This document shows positions 61,429 to 64,000 of a DNA stretch of 64,000 nt, piece by piece; position 1 is the stretch's first letter; each line of letters opens with the position of its first letter. Origin of the DNA: Methanoperedens sp049303315 (lineage in GTDB: Archaea > Halobacteriota > Methanosarcinia > Methanosarcinales > Methanoperedenaceae). Where the stretch lies: NCBI GenBank assembly GCA_049303315.1, contig JBAQMZ010000041.1, forward strand, positions 1-64,000. The letters run 5' to 3'. The notes beneath the pieces are model-generated. The model had not been told where the DNA came from and did not search any database. It saw only the letters and a program-made list of their open reading frames with translations. Position numbers and translations under genes: made by a program.

Positions 61429-62823
61429 CTATTCTTTTTGCTCTGCCTTCGCCCTGTGAGCCGGATGGTATTTCTGGATATACTTGTTATCGATTCTTGT
61501 GAGCTGCGCTTCAGGTAATTCAGCGAGAAGTTCCCAGCCGATATCGAGAGTGGTCTCGATGTCCCTGTTCTCGTCCGCGCCCTGCCTTACGAACCTGTCT
61601 TCGAACATATCGGCGAACTCAAGGAATTTCTTATCCCTGTCAGAGAGAGCATCCTTGCCCACGATGGCAACTAGTCCCCTCAAATCCTTGCCCTCTGCAT
61701 ATGCGGCGTACAACTGGTCTGAGACCGCTTTATGGTCTTCCCGAGTCCTTGTCGCGCCTATGCCTGAGTTCATCAATCTTGAGAGCGATGGAAGCACATT
61801 GATTGGTGGATAAATGCCCTTCCTGTGCAGTTCCCTTGATATGACAATCTGCCCTTCAGTGATGTATCCTGAAAGGTCAGGAATCGGGTGCGTGATATCG
61901 TCGCCCGGCATTGATAATATTGAGAACTGCGTCACAGAGCCCTTTCTTCCCTTTATAACGCCTGCGCGTTCGTATAACGAGGCAAGGTCTGTGTACATGT
62001 ATCCGGGGTAACCGCGCCTGCCCGGCACTTCCTCTCTTGCCGCGCCCATCTGGCGAAGCGCCTCGCAATAGTTCGTGATATCGGTAAGAATAACAAGCAC
62101 ATGCATATCGTGTTCGTATGCGAGGTATTCCGCGGCTGTAAGAGCAAGCCTTGGCGTGATAAGCCTCTCTACAGCCGGGTCGTCCGCGAGGTTCAGGAAC
62201 ACCACAGCCCGCTCAAGAGCGCCTGTTCTCTCAAAGTCGCGCATGAAATACTGGGCTTCTTCGTTGGTAATGCCCATCGCTGCAAATACGACTGCAAACG
62301 GCTCATCCGAACCCCGTACTTTTGACTGCCTTGCTATCTGCAGTGCAATCTCGTTGTGCGGAAGACCTGAGCCTGAGAAAATAGGCAGTTTCTGGCCGCG
62401 CACCAGTGTATTCATACCGTCTATCGTGGATATGCCGGTCTGGATAAAGTCCTTTGGCGGAAGACGCGCATAGGGGTTGATTGCCGCGCCTGTAATTTCA
62501 AGCCTGTCCTCGGGTACGATGCGGGGTCCCCCGTCAAGAGGTTCGCCTGAGCCGGACAAAATCCTGCCAAGCAGGTCTTTTGAAACAGGGAGTTTGATTG
62601 TTTCGCCTGTGAACCTGACGCCGCATTCCCTGTTAAGCCCGCCGGTTCCTTCGAATACCTGAACAACAACTATATCGTGGGAAGTATCAAGCACCTGTCC
62701 TCTTTTTGTTGTGCCGTCGGGAAGATTGATATTTACAAGTTCGTTGTAGCCCACAGGTTCAGTCTTCTCTACAAAGATAAGCGGACCTGCGATTTCCCTG
62801 ATTGTCTTGTATTCTTTGGTCAT
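61429..62823 (-). CDS. atpB: A-type ATP synthase subunit B
   Basis: A 464-residue regulatory/non-catalytic subunit of the A1 head, which binds nucleotide without the catalytic P-loop. Typical blocks are REIAGPLIFVEKTEPVGYNELV, SGLPHNEIALQIARQSKV, DDPAVERLITPRLALTAAEYLAYE, REEVPGRRGYPGYMYTDL and GSVTQFSILSMPGDDITHPIPDL. It lies one base downstream of subunit A and one base upstream of D. Confidence 0.97.
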   Translation of the reverse strand: MTKEYKTIREIAGPLIFVEKTEPVGYNELVNINLPDGTTKRGQVLDTSHDIVVVQVFEGTGGLNRECGVRFTGETIKLPVSKDLLGRILSGSGEPLDGGPRIVPEDRLEITGAAINPYARLPPKDFIQTGISTIDGMNTLVRGQKLPIFSGSGLPHNEIALQIARQSKVRGSDEPFAVVFAAMGITNEEAQYFMRDFERTGALERAVVFLNLADDPAVERLITPRLALTAAEYLAYEHDMHVLVILTDITNYCEALRQMGAAREEVPGRRGYPGYMYTDLASLYERAGVIKGRKGSVTQFSILSMPGDDITHPIPDLSGYITEGQIVISRELHRKGIYPPINVLPSLSRLMNSGIGATRTREDHKAVSDQLYAAYAEGKDLRGLVAIVGKDALSDRDKKFLEFADMFEDRFVRQGADENRDIETTLDIGWELLAELPEAQLTRIDNKYIQKYHPAHRAKAEQKE

Positions 62824-62824
62824 G

Positions 62825-64000
62825 TTACTTACCCCTCAGTTTTGCAAATTCTTCTTCCATGTTCTTTAGAATAACACCAAGCGCCGCATCAAAGTCTTTC
62901 TCGAATTTGACCTTTGCAAGATCGTCTTTTGTCTTTGATTTCATGATATCTTCAACAGATGCGCCGCCCTCAAGCGCTGTCTGGGCTTTATCGCCCCAGG
63001 TGGTGATTGCCTTTAGCAGCTTGAACTGTTTATCCATAGGGCAGAAAGTATCCACTTCATGGTAGGCGTTCTGCTGCAGGAAATATTCGCGTATCATTCT
63101 TGCTATCTCAAGTGTCAGTTGCTGGTCTTCCGGGAGGGCGTCCGAACCGACGAGCTGGACGATTTCCTGGAGTTCGGCTTCTTTCTGGAGAAGCTCCATC
63201 GCGTCATTCCTGAGCTTGACCCATTCAGGAGATACGTTTTCCCTGTACCAGTCCTCAAGCGCCTTTGAGTATAACGAATAACTGTTAAGCCAGTTGATTG
63301 CAGGGAAATGCCGCCTCTGCGCAAGTTTTGCATCAAGCGCCCAGAATACTTTCACGATACGAAGCGTGTTCTGTGTAACAGGTTCTGAGAAGTCGCCGCC
63401 GGGCGGTGAAACTGCGCCTATGACAGTAATCGAGCCTTCTTTTCCGCAAAGCGTTTTGACTTTACCCGCACGCTCGTAGAATTCTGATAGTCTTGCTGCA
63501 AGATAAGCGGGATATCCTTCTTCTCCGGGCATTTCTTCAAGACGCGATGAAATTTCTCTCATGGCTTCTGCCCACCTTGATGTGGAATCAGCCATCAGGG
63601 ATACGTCATATCCCATGTCCCTGTAATACTCAGCGATTGTGATACCTGTATAAACTGAGGCTTCCCTTGCTGCTACTGGCATGTTGGATGTGTTCGCGAT
63701 AAGAACTGTTCTCTCCATTAAAGGTCGGCCGGTTTTTGGATCTTTGATTTCCGGGAATTCATAAAGAACGTCAGCCATTTCATTGCCGCGTTCCCCGCAT
63801 CCGATATAAACCACTATTTCAGTATCGCTCCATTTTGCAAGCTGCTGCTGTGTAACGGTTTTTCCGCTCCCGAACGGGCCCGGGATAGCCGCTGTCCCAC
63901 CCTTTGCAACAGGGAATAGACCATCAAGGATTCTCTGTCCTGTTATCAGTGGAGTGTTCGGCATCAGCTTTTTGCTCACAGGTCTTGGCTTCCTGACCGG
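62825..64000 (-). CDS. atpA: A-type ATP synthase catalytic subunit A (3' part, cut by window end)
   Basis: The last 391 residues of the catalytic subunit are visible; the frame continues past the right edge (PVRKPRPVSKKL...). Walker A is PGPFGSGKTVTQ. The catalytic Glu block is IVVYIGCGERGNEM, and ADSTSRWAEAMREIS, PGEEGYPAYLAARLSEFYERAG and VSPPGGDFSEPVTQNTLRI follow. It drives ATP synthesis from the ion gradient. The first part (N-terminal barrel and the non-homologous region) lies outside the window. Any intein would also be outside the visible part, since the P-loop here is uninterrupted. Confidence 0.96.
   Translation of the reverse strand, partial: PVRKPRPVSKKLMPNTPLITGQRILDGLFPVAKGGTAAIPGPFGSGKTVTQQQLAKWSDTEIVVYIGCGERGNEMADVLYEFPEIKDPKTGRPLMERTVLIANTSNMPVAAREASVYTGITIAEYYRDMGYDVSLMADSTSRWAEAMREISSRLEEMPGEEGYPAYLAARLSEFYERAGKVKTLCGKEGSITVIGAVSPPGGDFSEPVTQNTLRIVKVFWALDAKLAQRRHFPAINWLNSYSLYSKALEDWYRENVSPEWVKLRNDAMELLQKEAELQEIVQLVGSDALPEDQQLTLEIARMIREYFLQQNAYHEVDTFCPMDKQFKLLKAITTWGDKAQTALEGGASVEDIMKSKTKDDLAKVKFEKDFDAALGVILKNMEEEFAKLRGK

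Overview
The window is archaeal and most resembles a methanogen- or ANME-type euryarchaeote (Methanosarcinales; Methanoperedens-like is an inference from gene content, not a proven assignment). The archaeal markers are two archaeal-type S-adenosylmethionine synthetases, a TYW1 wyosine synthase, ribosomal protein L40e next to geranylgeranylglyceryl phosphate synthase, an archaeal AMP phosphorylase, A-type ATP synthase subunits A, B and D, an Rnl3-type RNA ligase, DUF2111, a CooS-type CO dehydrogenase and a protein with a PGF-CTERM-like tail. Housekeeping genes have moderate GC. Several blocks are clearly AT-rich (about 0.1-1.6 kb, 3.4-8.2 kb, 23.3-31.0 kb, 39.2-42.9 kb) and these carry defence-like genes.

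Layout. 0.1-1.6 kb: a three-gene minus-strand cluster with a class III nucleotidyl-cyclase-like protein. 1.7-3.4 kb: a CamH-type gamma carbonic anhydrase and a divergent S-adenosylmethionine synthetase paralogue. 3.4-8.2 kb: an overlapping operon of DNA methyltransferase, Ser/Thr-kinase/AAA-ATPase fusion and a two-lobed Rossmann (CARF-like) protein; this is the best candidate for an undescribed defence system. 8.25-11.4 kb: HTH regulator, PEP synthase and a small coupled protein, with palindromic operator candidates upstream. 11.5-13.9 kb: a broken cupredoxin gene, a structured intergenic element, ilvC, and an 858-bp element with terminal inverted repeats and an apparent target duplication that carries a membrane-protein gene. 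14.0-19.6 kb: ribH, then five tandem CBS-domain genes (18 CBS domains) ending in an RNA ligase. 19.7-23.1 kb: TrpRS, a conserved unknown, a macrodomain protein and dTMP kinase.

23.3-31.0 kb: a complete type III-C-like CRISPR effector operon (cmr1, cas7, csx11/cas10 without GGDD, cmr4, cmr5, cas5-like), translationally coupled to an MNT/HEPN toxin-antitoxin pair; no array, cas6, cas1 or cas2 is visible. 31.1-38.2 kb: YjbQ, canonical S-adenosylmethionine synthetase, TYW1, ScpA/ScpB, a YIP1-type protein, AMMECR1, DUF2111, L40e and GGGPS. 38.3-42.9 kb: SDR protein, glycosyltransferase and a large membrane-anchored STAND NTPase. 43-47.7 kb: AroD, a membrane HTH regulator, a secreted DUF5667-like protein and AMP phosphorylase. 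47.8-55.6 kb: a LamG/HhH fusion, an atypical CooS lacking one C-cluster cysteine, a mini heme-copper-oxidase-like protein with DUF1858, and an ABC importer whose binding protein appears circularly permuted, with a divergent HTH regulator. 55.6-60.8 kb: secreted Kelch and YVTN propeller proteins. 60.8-64 kb: A-ATP synthase D, B and A (A truncated by the window edge).

All calls rest on reading the sequence and recalling family features; no database search was run.
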